DNA of 64,000 nt from Ziziphus jujuba (Eukaryota > Streptophyta > Magnoliopsida > Rosales > Rhamnaceae): NCBI RefSeq assembly GCF_031755915.1, contig NC_083390.1, forward strand, positions 22,436,501-22,500,500, written 5' to 3'. Positions 23,249 to 38,812 of the stretch are shown piece by piece. The notes beneath the pieces were generated by a model. That model was given only the letters and a program-made list of their open reading frames with translations, was not told where the DNA came from and ran no database searches. Numbering within the stretch: the stretch's first letter is position 1; every line of letters starts with the position of its first letter. The translations under genes and the position numbers were made by a program.

Positions 23249-26200
23249 CATCAGACCTGCATGCACGTCACGTGCTCATCATGTTCGTTTTTTAGTTTGT
23301 TTAAATTCGGATATATATATATATATATATAGATACATATATATTATTGTGTACTGGTTGTTAACTGTTTGGCTGATCGTAACAAAATGCAACTACTATA
23401 TCTCTTTTTCTGACTTTGTAATCCAGTATTGATTGAATTATTATTATTATTTTTCATGTGTTTGTTTGTATTTGTCATGCTTAGATTGAAATTATTGATT
23501 GATTCAGATGTTACTTTAGTTTTTCTAATCACAAAAAAAAAAAAAAAAAAAAAATCCTCCTCTTTCAGTTTTTTAAACTTTTCAAAATGTCTAAAAATGG
23601 TATTTAAGCACATATTGAAAGTACGAAGTTTCAAAAATATTCTTATACTTTTTGTGAATTTATTTATATGAATATTGGTTTGGTTAGCTGCACAAAATAA
23701 ATGCAGGCCCTCTTATTCATTAAATATGAGGAATACATGTATATGGTTGATATTTGACTTCTAGCTTCGCATGGAGAAAAATTAGCATACTGACAGTGGT
23801 AAGAAATGAGAAATTGTTTGTTGTGTCTGGCTTAAAATCGGCTAGGTCAGATCAATTTAATTTTGGAAAAGAAAACCAATTAATGTCTTTTACTTCTCAT
23901 TTGAAAAAAAATTAAAAATAAAAAAATTGCGATTTCTTTCCACATGTTTCTCTCTCTAAACCCAGAATCAAGCTTGTAACAATGGAGGATTCAGGAAGAG
24001 GAATGAGAAGTAGCTGGTGGAGAAACCTCTAAGCCGACCTAAGAAAACTCATAAAACAATCGCGAAATTTAAAAAATCCATTGGCCATCCTGAGAACTCT
24101 ACCCAGGAGAACCGGTCTAAATCTTATAAAATTAACAATTATGGTTTCAAGCCAACTAAGCCAACTCAAGCACAAGGATTTCAACATCCATATTTTAGTT
24201 ATAAAGAAAAAGTTACAGGCTACAAAAACAAAACACTCATAAAATTTGAAATGCAATGATGAAAGACGAGTAGAAGATGATAATTGTTTTATGAAAATTA
24301 TTGCGATATATTCTATTTGTATTTTGTATCATAAAAAGTTAGCGGATGGGATATTTTACAAATTTTAACTACCATTTATAAATATTTGATGCAGGTAAAT
24401 TATACACAATTACCTTAAAAAAAGTTAAAAATGCAAAACCAATGCGTTTATCAATCAATAACTAAAGCATTTTCAAACGAGTTTATGTAAGTATTTTATA
24501 AATTATTCATATGGCGCATGAAATATAAATAAATTAAAAAAAAAAAAAAAAAGCCAATCCGTCGGGAAGCACGTTTGGTGGTCCATCCCTTAACCCAAAA
24601 AACAGAAAAAAATAAATAAATAAATAAACCAATCCTTTAATTGATATTAAAATTGGAAGTCAATGGAACAACAACTAAAATATTGGAATTTTGTGCAAGA
24701 CTTTAGTGGCTCTTTGGAGCTTCTTTTAGTACTTCCAAGGAACAAAATTATTAGATAGGCGTGGCCATAAGCCTAAAGTCATCATTTTTTCATCATTTTT
24801 CAATACCTATTTCTTTTGTATGGGACAGGCGGCTACAAGCTTTAGAAGACGCGTGGTCCAATATAGTAGGTAAAGCTTTCGAGGTGGACTCAATTACGTT
24901 ATATCCTAGAGTTTTACTCACTTTACGTGTTCCTTAATTTAGAAAAACACTCCAAAATTATTGAAGGACCAACTTTATCTGAGGATGCTAATGCTAAGCT
25001 ATAATCATGGCCTTTTTTTTCTTTTCTTTTTTTCAGGATTCCAACAAAGATATTGTTGCTTTTCAATAATGTAGAGCATAGGAGTTACTTTGCATCTGCA
25101 ATCCAAAAATAACTACTTACATTTTGTTTGAGTTTTCATACCATTTTTGTTATAATATGACTTTTATGTAACATGGTTTTAGAAAAATGGGTTAGATTTA
25201 TATCGCTATATAGAGAGAGTCTATTAATGTTACAATAGATTTAAAACTGACTTTCTTCCTTTCATTGAGAGTGAAATTTTTTAGCTCGATTAATCGAACC
25301 CAAGATAATTATTGCAGATTGTCCTTGTCATTTGAGTTGTTCCATAGTTTTAAAATTTTAGTCAAGTGGTTTAAAATTTTATTTAATTACAAAAATATAC
25401 CCTTTATTAAATTAAAAATATTGGCAAACATTATAATTATAGAAATAGAAATCGGCAGGAGTAGAAAACTCTTAAGACTATGGAAATAAATTTGTAGGAA
25501 AATATTGATGAGGATTTGGATGGATTGGAAGAAAGATAAAGCGATGAGTCCTTGCGCTTGTCCATGAGACCAAGGGATACATGGAATTCATGTAGATAAT
25601 AGACTGAGTCAGTGGCTCAATTCAAAGCCAGCAATACGCCATTGAGCTGGGTCTTGCTCTTCCACCATCAACCACCAAAGAAAATCAATTACAGACACAC
25701 AAATAAAAAGAAAAAAAAAAAATACCAAAGAAAATCGAACTGAAACAGCATAAAACCCATTAAATGGTTTCCTAGTTTTATTTTTGAAATGAATAAAAAG
25801 TATAATTAAAAATAAAAGTCAGAGAATTTTGTGGCAAGCAAAACGCCGTAAATTCAATCAAATCAATAATAGTTTATTTATTTTTATTGAATTTATTAAT
25901 AAGAATAATTACCTAAACTTTCTCTATAATTTAATATATTTATAAACATTATTTTTATTTTCATTTTTAAGTTTATCTTGTTTCGGCAACTTATCGTTGT
26001 TAAAAATATTACAAATAATTAATATCTATGTGTAAAAAAGACGAAAGAATTGAAGCGGTAAAAATACTAAAACTAATAGTTTTACTTTTCAATAAATAAA
26101 TAATTAGATCTAATACGAAATATATGCGACGTAGCCTCGACAGACAGTCGGTAGGAGTGGACAGCACCCAACGCAATGCCGTGTGTTTTGTCTCTCGGAT

Positions 26201-28304
26201 ATTCTCAGAAAGGGAGGGTTTTATATTTGTTTATTTATTTTTATATTTTAATTTTTCAGCTCTGAAAGGGCAATGTGTATGAAGAATTGCAATTGTATTA
26301 CTAATTAGCTTTTTTAATTTAATTTTATTTTTATTTTTAGTGATAGATATTAATTAGTAATTAGATTGTCAATTTTTACAACAATATATGCTCATAAGGC
26401 ATTGGTAAGGACTAGATAAATTAAAAGAAGAGTGGAGATCTGCCTACTTTTTTTCAATGTTATTTATAACTTATTTTTGACTTTTGAGCTTTGATAATCG
26501 TTGAACTCGACATGTCCTTCACAGTTTTTCTTTTAATTGAAATAAAATTGATTCGGACTGCATTTCAATTCTATCAAACCCATTACTTCAACCAACCTCA
26601 TAAATGTCCTAAAAACAACTACTATTTCTTTCTTTGAACACATAATTGAATAGAGACAAATTATAAATTAATTAACAATTGAAAAAAACGTTTCAATTAT
26701 TATGTAAAAGTGTTCCATAATCTATTATTGACTTGCTTAAAAATAAAAAATAAAAAAATCTATTATTGACAAAACCACTACTTACTCAGATGAAGATTTT
26801 GAGTTCAAATTTTCCACCTACAAAAACAGGGAAAAAAAAATGTATAAAGATCAGATTATTAATTTCTTCTATTAAAAAATTATTTATTGTATTGCTTTTA
26901 GAAAAGAATTACTAATAAGCATCCAAGAGGCCTCAAGTTCCGTACCATGCCGTTACTCCATGCTGGACAATAATCTGGACTTGTGTCATGGTTGGCATGG
27001 AAAATCATGAAATATAACCAAATTAGTTCTATATTGCATGTTTTTTTTTTTTTTTTTAAGTAACAACAAGCGAAATAATGAAGTATTGTTTAACGTGTTT
27101 CAAGCTATAGAACCCAAAAGAAAATTAAAAAATAAATAAATGAGTGATCAAATCTGTACGGGAAAGAGAAAGGGTCTAGGGCCTTAAGGGGGTCCGAAAA
27201 GGGGATGAATCTAAAGTTGATGCATTAAGAACCTAACTCCGACCCAAGATGCTCAAGGTCCAATTTTAGTGCATGTTGTATTGTGGAGCTAAATGAAAGC
27301 CCAAACAATCTCCACCCTAGCCCATATATACAATAGGCAGCCCTAATACGTAATTCCACAATAATCCATAATACCATCCAAATCCAAGTGCAAGTCCACT
27401 AAGAATGCAACAAAGACCCCCTAAGAAGTTTGTTTAAGCTACATGAAACTCCATGCCACAAAAACAAAAATTAGAATTCAAATTTGTATTTCAAATGAAT
27501 CTATTATCATGAATGTTATTGATAAATAATAATAAGTTGCATCGATTATATTTTTCAAATTCGGAACAAAAAAGGGATTTTACAAATAAGAATTTGGGGT
27601 TAGAAAAAATTAATGAAAATAATGTAGAACAATAAGTAAAGGGATTTTCAAATAAAAATAGCCTTGATTTTAAACTTAGGAGTAAAGTTATAGTTTTAGT
27701 CAATTTACTAAAATGAGACATGACTGTTTTTGATTGAACTAGTTAGATAAAAATTGGACAAATCAAGTATTAATGAGATGTGTTTGAAATATGGAATAGA
27801 ACATATAAAGCATGTAATATTTAGAGAATAAAATATAATTATCCCTCATATATACTTTTTTCTAGGAACTGCCCTTATGCTGATTTTTTTGGCAATAAAC
27901 TGCCCTAATACTTTATTATTATATTAACTTCCCTATTATTTATATAATAAAGTTTAGGTCAGTTATATCTATGTAACACATACAAATTTTAAAAACTGTG
28001 TTCTTGCAACTGAGTGTCTTCTGAGAGATCAAAGTTTTGATTTGTTAATGAATATACAAATTTTTCCCACTATAAAGATATTAAATATATTGCCTTTATA
28101 ATATAATAAAAATATATTACAATTTATTATAACTGCGTAATAAATATCAAAATATTTCAGGTAAAAAAATATATATTTTGAATGTTATCAACAGTTATAT
28201 TGCCTTGTATTTTACGCATGTATTGCAGCGGGAAAGAGGCATGTAAACAACTAAATCTTTTTTTTAAGAACTGTTTGGATTGTATTACGGACAAATGGTA
28301 ATTT

Positions 28305-28305
<1 letters not shown>

Positions 28306-28368
<63 letters not shown>
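28306..28368. repeat. (TA)n microsatellite
   Basis: An almost uninterrupted AT dinucleotide run of about 26 units, followed after one G by a shorter run. It is the longest dinucleotide repeat of this type in the window and is likely polymorphic in length. A minus-strand open frame through it is an artefact of the repeat. Confidence 0.95.
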
Positions 28369-28372
<4 letters not shown>

Positions 28373-28606
28373 AGTCAAATAAGATTGACTCGTATAGTAT
28401 CTGTCTCTCATATTACAACTGTATCCAAAAAGTTTTACTTGGAAATATCTTTTTTTTTCCCATTAAATTATAAGTTGTTGTGCTGATAATAAAGTCAGCT
28501 AAGTTATTTATTAAATATATATATATATTTATATATATCTGTTATTATTTAATTAGTTTATATTTAATTATATTTATTTTTTCAAGCATTGACTTATCTA
28601 TATTTA

Positions 28607-29037
28607 GGGGATGTATTCAATTTAGAATTTGATAAATTTAAAATGAGTTATAAACTTTAAAAAATTTGATGGATTGTTATGAAATTTTACAGACTTCATA
28701 ACGATTTTATAAAAATCCAACGAAATATTTGAGTTTATGGCTGTATTTCATATTGACAAATTTTTTCACAATTTCACTGTTAAAATCTTTTCAAATCCAT
28801 TAAAATCCATCATTTTTTAAAGTATTTTAAAATCAATCACTTTTTGAATAACATCAGATTTTAAAAAAATTTTATAAAATCTTAATTGAATACATCTGGA
28901 TTTTAATGGACTTTTATCCATCAAAATTTAAATTGAATATCATTAGACTTGTAATGACTCTTTTAAAATCTAAATCGAATGTCTCTAAACTTTAAAAGGC
29001 TTTTAAAATCCTTTAAATTCTAAATTGAATACACCCC
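28607..29037. mobile_element. MITE, copy 1 (431 bp)
   Basis: Bounded by near-perfect terminal inverted repeats. The left end starts GGGGATGTATTCAATTTAG, and the reverse complement of the right end starts GGGGTGTATTCAATTTAG. The interior has no coding potential and contains sub-terminal inverted blocks (ATTTGATGGATT, GATTTTATAAAA). It is flanked by TTA on the left and TTT on the right, so a 3-bp target duplication typical of PIF/Harbinger elements is possible but not proven. A related copy lies at 33518-33932. Confidence 0.8.
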
Positions 29038-29649
29038 TTTTAAATTATATTAATATATTAATTAATCAAATAATGAAATACGTATACTTAACAGATAACT
29101 TGATAGATTAAATTATATTTATAGTTTAATTTTAAATTTATAATTATTTAATATGTTTGTAAATTAATAGTAAAAATTAATCATGTTATCAAATGCAATC
29201 TTAATAAATATAAAGAAAAAAGAAAAACTGTATTGACCAAAAGAAATGAAAAAAAAAAAAAAAGCTGGTGGAAAATTGGAGAAAACTTCACAAAAGGGAC
29301 AAAAGAGGAAAAAAGGAAAAAAAAAAATATATATATATATAGATCTAAATTAGGCAGCCGTGCACCATTTTCCTGAAGTGAGGTAAGTGAAAACATACGC
29401 AAGCCAAATTCCAAAAACCGTGTGGAATCACCCACTAAACGTTATGGAATAGGTTGTGATTCAAGTCATGAGATTTTACCTCCCACTTGGTACCTTGGCA
29501 TTTTCCAAAAAGCAACTTATCAAATACAATTACTTTTCCTTTTGGCCCCAAGTCAAAATCCAAAAGCAACTTAATTTGATGCCCTTGAGTACATCCCAAT
29601 TTATGTATCTCCAATTCTAAACACTATTTCATGAACAAGGAATCTCCGA

Positions 29650-29653
<4 letters not shown>

Positions 29654-29689
<36 letters not shown>
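29654..29689. repeat. Poly-T tract of 36 bases
   Basis: An uninterrupted run of T, bounded by CTC on the left and CAAAC on the right. It could be the poly-A tail of a reverse-transcribed insertion on the minus strand, but no recognisable transcript body is seen beside it. Confidence 0.9.
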
Positions 29690-32600
29690 CAAACAAGAAA
29701 AGAAATAATTTCTAATTTTATCAAATAAGATATGCTACGTGAAAAAAGCTAAAGATTACACTTTTCTTATAGATTTTTAAATTTAAATTTGAATAACAAT
29801 TGTTGATGCATTCCAACGATGCACATGCTCCTTATGTATGCATTCTAAATTTTAATAAATCAAAAATAAAATCAGACAAGAAACTGAGTCTATGTATGGA
29901 TATAAGTATATCAATTGGTTTCATAAAAAGCTAGTTCAAACAAATTTTTTTTTTTTTTTTACTGCATTTAAATATCATGGATTCAAGAGTCAAGACCAGA
30001 TGAAGATTTTCTATTGGCAATGATCAAGATTTCACTGGAATATGATGGGGGAAAATAAAATAAAATAAAATCTAAGGGGAACCAAACATGTGTAGCCATG
30101 GACCTGTAAAATCATCGCAGAGCATGTACTTTTAATTCGTGCACCTTATACCCTCCCCTATATGTATGCATTTCATGTCCAAATATTGAATGAGATTCAT
30201 CAACCACCCAATTTGCTTTTTCTCGCAAGCTATGGACTATATAAAGTTATCTATATTTAATTAGAAATCAAATTCCAAGTGTATAGTTTCCATAATTTCA
30301 TAGTTGGTTGCATGTTGGATTTTCCTTTTTAGACCATTATTCTATTAAGACCAAATAAATATGAACCAAAAGTAGGAACCAAAATGCTAGCTAAATACTC
30401 CCATAAATGGAGGAATAAAACAAAAGGACATGGCCTTGATAATACTTGTTTGTATTTAGACCATTGGAGTTCTGGACTTTTTCAATGAAGATTCTCTTCG
30501 GTTTGTGGTAAATCTTTTTCAAAACTAATTTTTCAAAAATCAATTTCCCTTCTAAAAATATAAAAAATAATTAGGATATATGATGGTAAGAGATAATAGC
30601 ATATGAAATCATGCTTTGTTTGTGGCGGATTTGCTTAATGAAGACATAGTTTCAAATTATTAGTGTTTGATTCTTTATATCATACCATATAAATTCAATA
30701 TCCTAATGATTATTTATAAAATTATATGATATTAAAATAATGTTTATAGATTTTATTTAATATTTTATTGAATAGTTGATTATGAATAGTTTGTGCCATC
30801 ACATCACCTTTATAACACACACACATATATATATATATATAAGTCAGTTTATTGGCAAAATCATTAATATTTTTTTAACAATAATTTTGAGATTAAATCT
30901 CTAACTTTCAATATTAAAGGCAAAAAACAAAAAAAAAACGCCCATTAAAAAAGCTGGAGAAACTTAACATAAAATTAATGATACATATAAAAGGTACGGC
31001 TTTTGATGATAGAAATAATTTGGATATTTTCTTTAAAAAAAAAAAAGTTGTAATATGGATGTGTAGTTGGTAAAAAAAATCGTAGCGACAAAAGGGGTTT
31101 GAAGTAATAGTAGAGCTAATTTTGTTTGCTTAGTGTGTCAGACGACCTAACAAAGACAAGAAGGTGTGGCATGTGATTGGGCATGCCGGCATGGTGGATG
31201 ATCATGATATGTTTATATTTAAAGGAGCTAAGTATTTTATCCTAATTTCTTTTCTGGCCAGTCGGTAATGTCTCTGTCTCTCTTATTGTTTTGGTTTGGC
31301 TATCTGCTTTTTTATTTTATTTTTTAAGTTTCACATGTATGTTTCTTTTCCCTTTTTGATATTGACATCTACCAAGTTTTACACGTTTCTATAAATATAT
31401 AAAATACCAAATCCATATATTCCGCAGAGGGCTTGTTATTTTGTTTTATTTCTTAAAAAAAAAAAAATTCGAATACAAAATTTAATTTGGATGAGCTAAT
31501 ACCCAATCTTATAATTATATATTGCTTATAAATTGTGTTATTGACACCAATTTCAATAAAGTAATATTATATATTTATTTGTCATTATTGTTATTGATTG
31601 GTAATAACTTTTTGGTTTTTATAACTTGTACCTTAAAATATATAAGTGGGTGGGGTGAAAAAAACTTTTAGTCGAGTTACACAATTTAACAATTTCTTCC
31701 ATTTCCCTAATGCCTTTCTTAACTCGACAACTAGTTTGTTAAACAAGAATAACTTAATTGGTAAATTACTTACCAAGTAGGAGAAAATTATTATAAACAA
31801 AATAAATAAATAAAAACTCAATAGTTAGTGTCAATGGCTAGTAGTTGTTTTTTATTTTATAAATTTTCCCGTAAAAATTTAAAACTATTGTATACTTTAT
31901 ACTTATAACTAACTGGATTTAGATATTCATGCATTACCATCTAATTATCAAGGATTACATATAATAGGATTAAAATGGGAAAAAACTTAGAAAAGGTTGT
32001 CATTTATTATACGGTATTAGAGTACATTATTCAAGCCATTTAATAAACAAATTGATGTCAAGTGAGATTAATTCAATTTATAACTTGATATGTCTTTTAC
32101 ATCAGCATCTATTAAATGGTGGATTTGAGAAATACCCACTTCCCTTTATATTGGGAATTCATAATGATAATAATATATATATATTAATTTATCAAACGTT
32201 TAAAAACTTATATGATTATTAAAGTAATGTAAAAAACTGTACATTCAAAAGTGTATAATTAATTAGTCTATTGAAGCTTTATTGTTTAAGCATTAATAAT
32301 TTCTTATCATTTAATTTTTCTTTGAGTCATTATAATTACATCTTAACCTGATCACTACTTATGTCCGAATATCTTATCATCAAAACGTCCAAACAATAAA
32401 AAATAAAATAAAGAAAAAAATCACATCCCCTATGGTCTAGTCGTCACACACTAATCCTGATTCCTGGATAGCCAAGGTTTCCACAAATATATCCAAACCC
32501 AATAATTTAGAAATTGACCCTTTCAGGGTCAAGAAATCAAATATTCAATTCGAAATAAGGGTGCGAGAAAAGTAGTTGTACCAGAAGGTTTTGCTTGGTG

Positions 32601-33517
32601 ATTAAAACAAGCAAGTTACTTAATTAGCCAGCTAGGGATTAGCCATCGTACTTAGAGAGAGACTATGAATATTAGTATATACCATCAAGGAAAATGTGTA
32701 TTTTTATATTATATTGTAGATTTTTTAAAAAGATAAGAATTTGGACCAATGAATAAATAGAAAGAAAGAAAAAAATAAAATAAAATATGATAGACTCGAA
32801 TACCTTTAAAGGGATTTTCTGGAGGATTATGACCCACCACAACATTTTGTTACTTGGATGGGACAACAGTGTTTCCAATTTTCCGATGGAGTTGCTGTTT
32901 CCTTGAAAGCCAAGTGAACCATGCAGAAAATGTGAAGATATGGATCCAGAAAGTCTTCCAGTTTGGAAATGTCAATGTCTCGTGTAGAAAAAGAATTTGC
33001 CTTTTTGAAATTTTAAAAAAATAAAAAAGAAAAGAGAAAAATCAAGAAAGTGTGTCTCCCTAAACAAAGGATTTGGAATAGATGAAAACCCATTGGGAAT
33101 AACTTCATCCATTGGTTATTGATTTCTCTTCCCATCGCGAGTTTAACGTGGTTCTTTTATTTGGTTTTGCATTTGTTCATTTGGGAAAGTCCATTTGGAA
33201 TAATCACTGATAATATCATATTTTGAACTCAAGATCTGGTAGTAAATCTCATTCTTTCTTGTTTTTCTCAATTTAAAAAAAAAAATATATATATATATAT
33301 AACTAGTTTGTATTTTTTATAGATAAATTTTAGTGTTATTCAATGCAGTTGTTTCTAAAATATATAAACTTTTTACAGAACAACAAATTTTGATAAAAAA
33401 TTAAATTTGAATCCCTCTATCTCTATTTCAGAGTATATAGATATATTTACATATAAGTTTTAGAAAAATAACAAAATTATTTTTCTAATGTACCTATCCA
33501 AACAAATCCATCAAATT

Positions 33518-33932
33518 AAGAATGTATATTTAATTTAGAGTTTAATGGATTTAAATGAGTTATAAATTTTACAGAATTTAATAGATTGTTATGAAATTCC
33601 ACAAATTCTATAGAGAATTTATAAGAATTCAACAAAATTTTTGAGATTAAAGTTGAATTTCATATTGATAATTTTATTTTTAAAATTCTTTCAAATACAT
33701 TAGAATCCATCATTTTTTAAAATTAATAACTTTGTGAATACCTCTGAATTTTAAAAAATTTCTATAAAATTTTAATTAAATATATCTGAATTTTAATGAA
33801 CATTTATGAAATCTATTAAAATCATAATTAAATATCATTGAACTTATATAAACTTTTTTAAAATCTAAATCGAATACTTTTAAATTTTTAAACAATTTTG
33901 AAATTTTTCAAATTTTAAATTGAATACACTCT
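33518..33932. mobile_element. MITE, copy 2 (about 415 bp)
   Basis: A diverged relative of the element at 28607-29037 in the same orientation. It shares the ends (GAATGTAT...TTTAATTTAGAG on the left, ATTGAATACACTC on the right) and internal blocks such as GAGTTATAAA, GATTGTTATGAAATT and TTTCATATTGA. It has more substitutions in its ends than copy 1, so it is older or more decayed. Confidence 0.75.
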
Positions 33933-36900
33933 TAAAAATTAAAACATAAAACAAAATATTATTAAACAAAGAAAAGATGCTTGACTTTAAAATGTAGTGG
34001 AGGACGTTTAAATTATCCTAGTACCAATTCCAAATCTTAAAAAAATAAAAAAAAACAAAGATAAGTATTTGGGAAAGTATTACAATTTTAGATTTGGTTC
34101 AATAATAAGTTCATATTTTATTTTTTATTGTTTAAATTGTGTATATTTTATTTATTCCAATAATTTGTCACGGTTGATTAAAAATAATTAGATATTATTA
34201 TTAATTATAAATGTAAGAAGAAAAATAAAATAAAATACAATTTAAAATTAATTTATAGTGTTTTTTTTTCTTCCTCAATGTTTACAGTTAATTGATATAT
34301 CTAACAAACTCTAACTGCCATCAATTAAAATTAATAAATTTTTAAAATAAACAAATTTACACAATTAAAAAAATAATAAATAATAAATTTGTTATCAAAT
34401 AGGGCGTTAGTTTTTTCTTTTATTGTTTTCATGTTCTTGTGATATATATATTTCATTTTGTAATCATAATTAATTTCTTATACAAATATTTTAATTTATG
34501 TGATCCTCATTTAAAATTTACCATAATTTTGAGTCTCGAAGTATCGTCTACCCATTTACTGGTCAGTGAATATAAACCAAGAACGAAAGCTTTATACATA
34601 AATATGTGATACAATGAAAAATAATTTAAATATATGGATGCAAATAATACTTCTAGAAAGTAGTCATTTTTTTTTTTTTGTCCTATTATTACATCTAATT
34701 TATCATCAATTTCAAATTCAAATTTTTCCTTATGTCCTGTCTCATTTATAACAAGAATTGTTGGTAATATATCTAGGAAACAAGGTAATCAGGTTGATAA
34801 TGTGAATTTTTTGTTTTTGAAGGGAAACTTAACTTATCATAAGTTTAATTAATAACATTCCTGATGGAACCATGTGGCACAAATATGTCATACTTATCAA
34901 TAAACTTTTAGGTTGCAACTTAAATAAAATTTGATTATATGATTTGATAGAATAACATTTTCATCATCTACATCAAATTGAAACTTTAAATTAAGTTAAA
35001 TCAAGAAAAAAAATGTTACTCATTAATTGAAAATTATAAATAATACCTATATAATTAATTTTACCCTTGATCATAATTATTTTTTGAAAAAATATGAATA
35101 AATTTTCAATAACTCATAAGTACAAACTCCTAAATCCTAATTCTTATTTTCGTATTTGATCAAAGTTCGACGCGAAAATCTTTCATTTCCAACTTATATA
35201 TATATAAGAAAAAAAAATTACAAACTCCCTAACATAAGAAATTTTCATATGTAAATATATAAGTATATCAAATTACAATTAAATAGCTTTTCATAAAAAT
35301 AATAAAAAAATTGTTACGAACTGTTGACATGAATTGGCAAAACTTTATAATCGAACAGGTAAACCACATACATCGATCAAACCCTTTGTTTTTTTATTTA
35401 TTTATTTTTATTTTTTTATTTGGTCAATATTTTCAGACATATTTTAGATTAAAAGAAGTTTTATCTCGTACGAGTCCTGCATTAGAAAATACTTTTATTT
35501 TTTAATTAAATATAGCAATAAAAATACAGAACACCATAGATAAGAGTCAAAGCAGGCAAAGCGGACCAAACATACAAAAACCAGTCCAATCCTTTAATGA
35601 GTCAGCAGAGAATCTGAATATTCCAAACCTCCATTGTGAGGCAAGATTCTAGATTTGCCGTCTTACCTATTTTTCTAATTTTCTCCATTTTCAACTTTTT
35701 ATTCTTTTTTTTATTATTGTTTTGGTTGAAATTCCATTTTTGTATAATTATTAGGTGCTTTGCCCTTGCCGACATATTTGTGGACAACATACAGTGCTTT
35801 TTGTATGATTCTCAACCATTTTGCTTTATTAAATTTGATTACTCTGTTTTTTTTTTTTTAAGTTTTTCCCTTCTTATATGTATGACAGATAGCAGAATCA
35901 GCCTCTCTCCCCCTCACAGAAAGGAAGAGTCGCAGGCCATCCATTGATGATAAGAGCCGTAACGCCACCTCATCAACTAGTCCTTGAAGTAAAATAAAAG
36001 AAACTGATTTGAGGGTGCGTACAAAAAATTATTATTATTATTTTTTTTTTTGATAAATGCGTACAAAAAATATATTTATTTTTTTGATAAATGCGTACAA
36101 AAAATAATTTTTGCAAGAGGACAGCAGATTATCGTATAGAATAATTGCTAGACTTCGTATTATGCAAAAGAACAGTGGAATTTACCCACAAGTTAAAATC
36201 ATAAAACTTTACCAAAAAGTTAAAAGCATAAAATTTGAGATTGATTGAATAATCCGATGAGGATGGTGGAAAAGACAATTTTCATAAATAGGAAAAATAT
36301 CCACTTCAGACAATAACCATTAATCATAATTAATTAACTTTTAAGATTACATTAACAGTATATTATCTATAATTTATAAAAATTTTATTTATTTACATTT
36401 TACTTTTGGGGGATGAGGAATCAAATTCCGGATTATAATAGGATGGAATAGTGCCTTGTTATTCCTATTATTAGAGCATTCAAATGGATTTTTAAATTAA
36501 AGAGCATGTTACACAGAGAAAGAGAAACTTAATTAAAAAAATAAATAAAATAAAAAACTTTTGATCTCCATATTATTCTTTTTATTTTTATTTTTTTATT
36601 AAATATTCATTACTCTATTTATTTTCCGTCCTTTTTAACGTAACGCCCTCTTAATTATTAACAAGCAAAATAATGTTCATAGAGAGAAGCAATAAAAATT
36701 AATTACTTAAATATGACAGCGGTTTGAAACTTTTTTAATATTAAATCAAATTAATATAATATTCAATATATCAAGTGAATTGGGATATCTATATTTTAAA
36801 AGCCAAATTTACCTTTTATTTTAACAAGTCAAAATGAATAATGAGTTAGTGCATGTTTTTAAATAAGCTATTTAAATTTAAAATGTACGAGAAGATAAAG

Positions 36901-38809
36901 AGTCTTTTAGGCGGCTGTTTGTTTATTTAAAAAAAAAAAAAAAAAAAGATGATGGATTTTGTTGCTAGTCCATCTAAGAGGACAATAAAAACTTTATACT
37001 TCGAAAAACATTTTCCATCATAAATAACGATCATGCAAGGAACTTTACAGTAGATTTGGCAATTTAAAATCAATATATTATATCTTTCACACCCATATTT
37101 TTTAAGTTATTAGTTCAAGTCATTTTATTTAATTTAAAATATTATTATAATCCTAACAAAAAAAAGTGGGTGTCATATATTATGGGATGGTAAACTACTT
37201 CTAATCACATAAATATAATTTCTTTCAATTTGGACCTTTAAAATGTTCACTATGTTTCAAATACATGACCGTTTCATACTCCTTTATATATCAAATTTTA
37301 AGTTTGAGTAATCCAAATGATTAAAAAATATAAATATATATAACTGTTTATAAAGGTTTTGGTAAATTTGCATAGGCATGCACTAGGGGCAACTGCATAA
37401 TTGTGAATTTATTAATTTATTTTATGTGATAGAACCTCAATTGTAATTTATAATAAAACTAATAAATATCCAAAACCAAATTAAATAAATACTATATCAC
37501 ATGTCTAAAATTGTCGGAGGCTTAATCTCAGTCACGTCTCTATAAAACTGTCATAATTACTTTTTTATAAGAAAAACTTTTAATGTTTATACACATTCAA
37601 AGTTACACCGTACAGGAAGATACGCGTCATTTTTATTTTTCTCTTGGGTGGCGGTTGCTGTTTATAAAAATTTTAAATGCGACTAATCTAACGGTACGCG
37701 AAATAAATAAAACTAGATATAAAAAAATACTTTTTCAATCTAATATTCAAATTTTTTTTTATATATATTTATATAAAATAAAGTCATCTGAATCTTTGAT
37801 TGAAAACGGGTTCGTCACGCATGAAGAGACATGAGCGTTGTTACATTCACCCAATAAATTCTTACCCAGAAAAACATCCACCCAATAAATAATTAAATAA
37901 TATTTTATATTAAAAAAGGAAAAAAAATCTGACAATTGGAAAACAAAAAATGAATAAGGAAAGCAAGAGACAAATGAAAAGAGCATTTGTTGCTGACAAA
38001 TTCAGTGAGGGCCTGCTTCTGGCCATTGGCAAAGCCAACGCCGTGCTCTGACACCCTAAAGCAGCCACCAACTCCAAGCCCTGCTGTTTCCCCTTCATAC
38101 CATCTTTGCCTCTTTTTTATTTTTTTATTTTTCTTTATTCATACTTTTCTCTCTTTCTTTCTTTTCTTTTTTTTAATTTATTATTAGAAAAATTTTATGA
38201 TTTGATTTAGTTGACAGGAAAATATATGATAATTTGAAAAGTAAAATATCAACGAGAGAAAGTCATAGGCGTTATCGTAGAGATAAATGACTGAGGGAGT
38301 AATCCATCTAAGATTCTTTACAATAATGTCTTTAAGTATTAAAATACTTATTAAATAATATATGCATTAAAATATTATTTATTAATATATTAAAAATAAT
38401 TTTTAAAAAATGAATAAGTATGTTAAAATAATAATTATTTGAAACATGAAAGGATGTTTTATTTAAATCAAACTAAAAAAAAAAAAGAACATGAAATTAA
38501 CCCATTAATAAAATTATAAAAAAAATATAAAAGATCGATTAATCAGATATTATACATACTTTTTATAAGATTAATCTTTATCTTTATTAACTAAAAAAAA
38601 TAAAATGTTAAAAGATGACCATATTCAACAATGCAAAGATGGTGAAAGTAGAAAAGGAGCGAGGCATAGTTTTCAATCCTGGTATCAGCGATTGGCTCAA
38701 CGTCAACCGTACAATCAGTTTATTTTTTGGATTTTTAAAAGGATGGGTAAATTCGAGGAACGTTCCCCGTTTAAAGCTGCTGACGAGGAGAACAACCTCT
38801 TCTGATTAG

Positions 38810-38812
<3 letters not shown>

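Noticed and set aside
24017..24259. 80-aa frame with an upstream aborted ATG at 23982
   Set aside because: Considered as a decayed processed gene, but I could not recognise a parent protein and the surroundings are AT-rich.
31182..31193. Perfect palindrome CATGCCGGCATG
   Set aside because: Twelve-base palindromes occur by chance at this window size, and nothing else in the area supports a regulatory role.
37910..38187. Frames on both strands over a G/C-richer patch, one resembling a transit peptide
   Set aside because: Ends are low complexity, no splice-compatible neighbouring exon is found, and there is no recognisable homologue.
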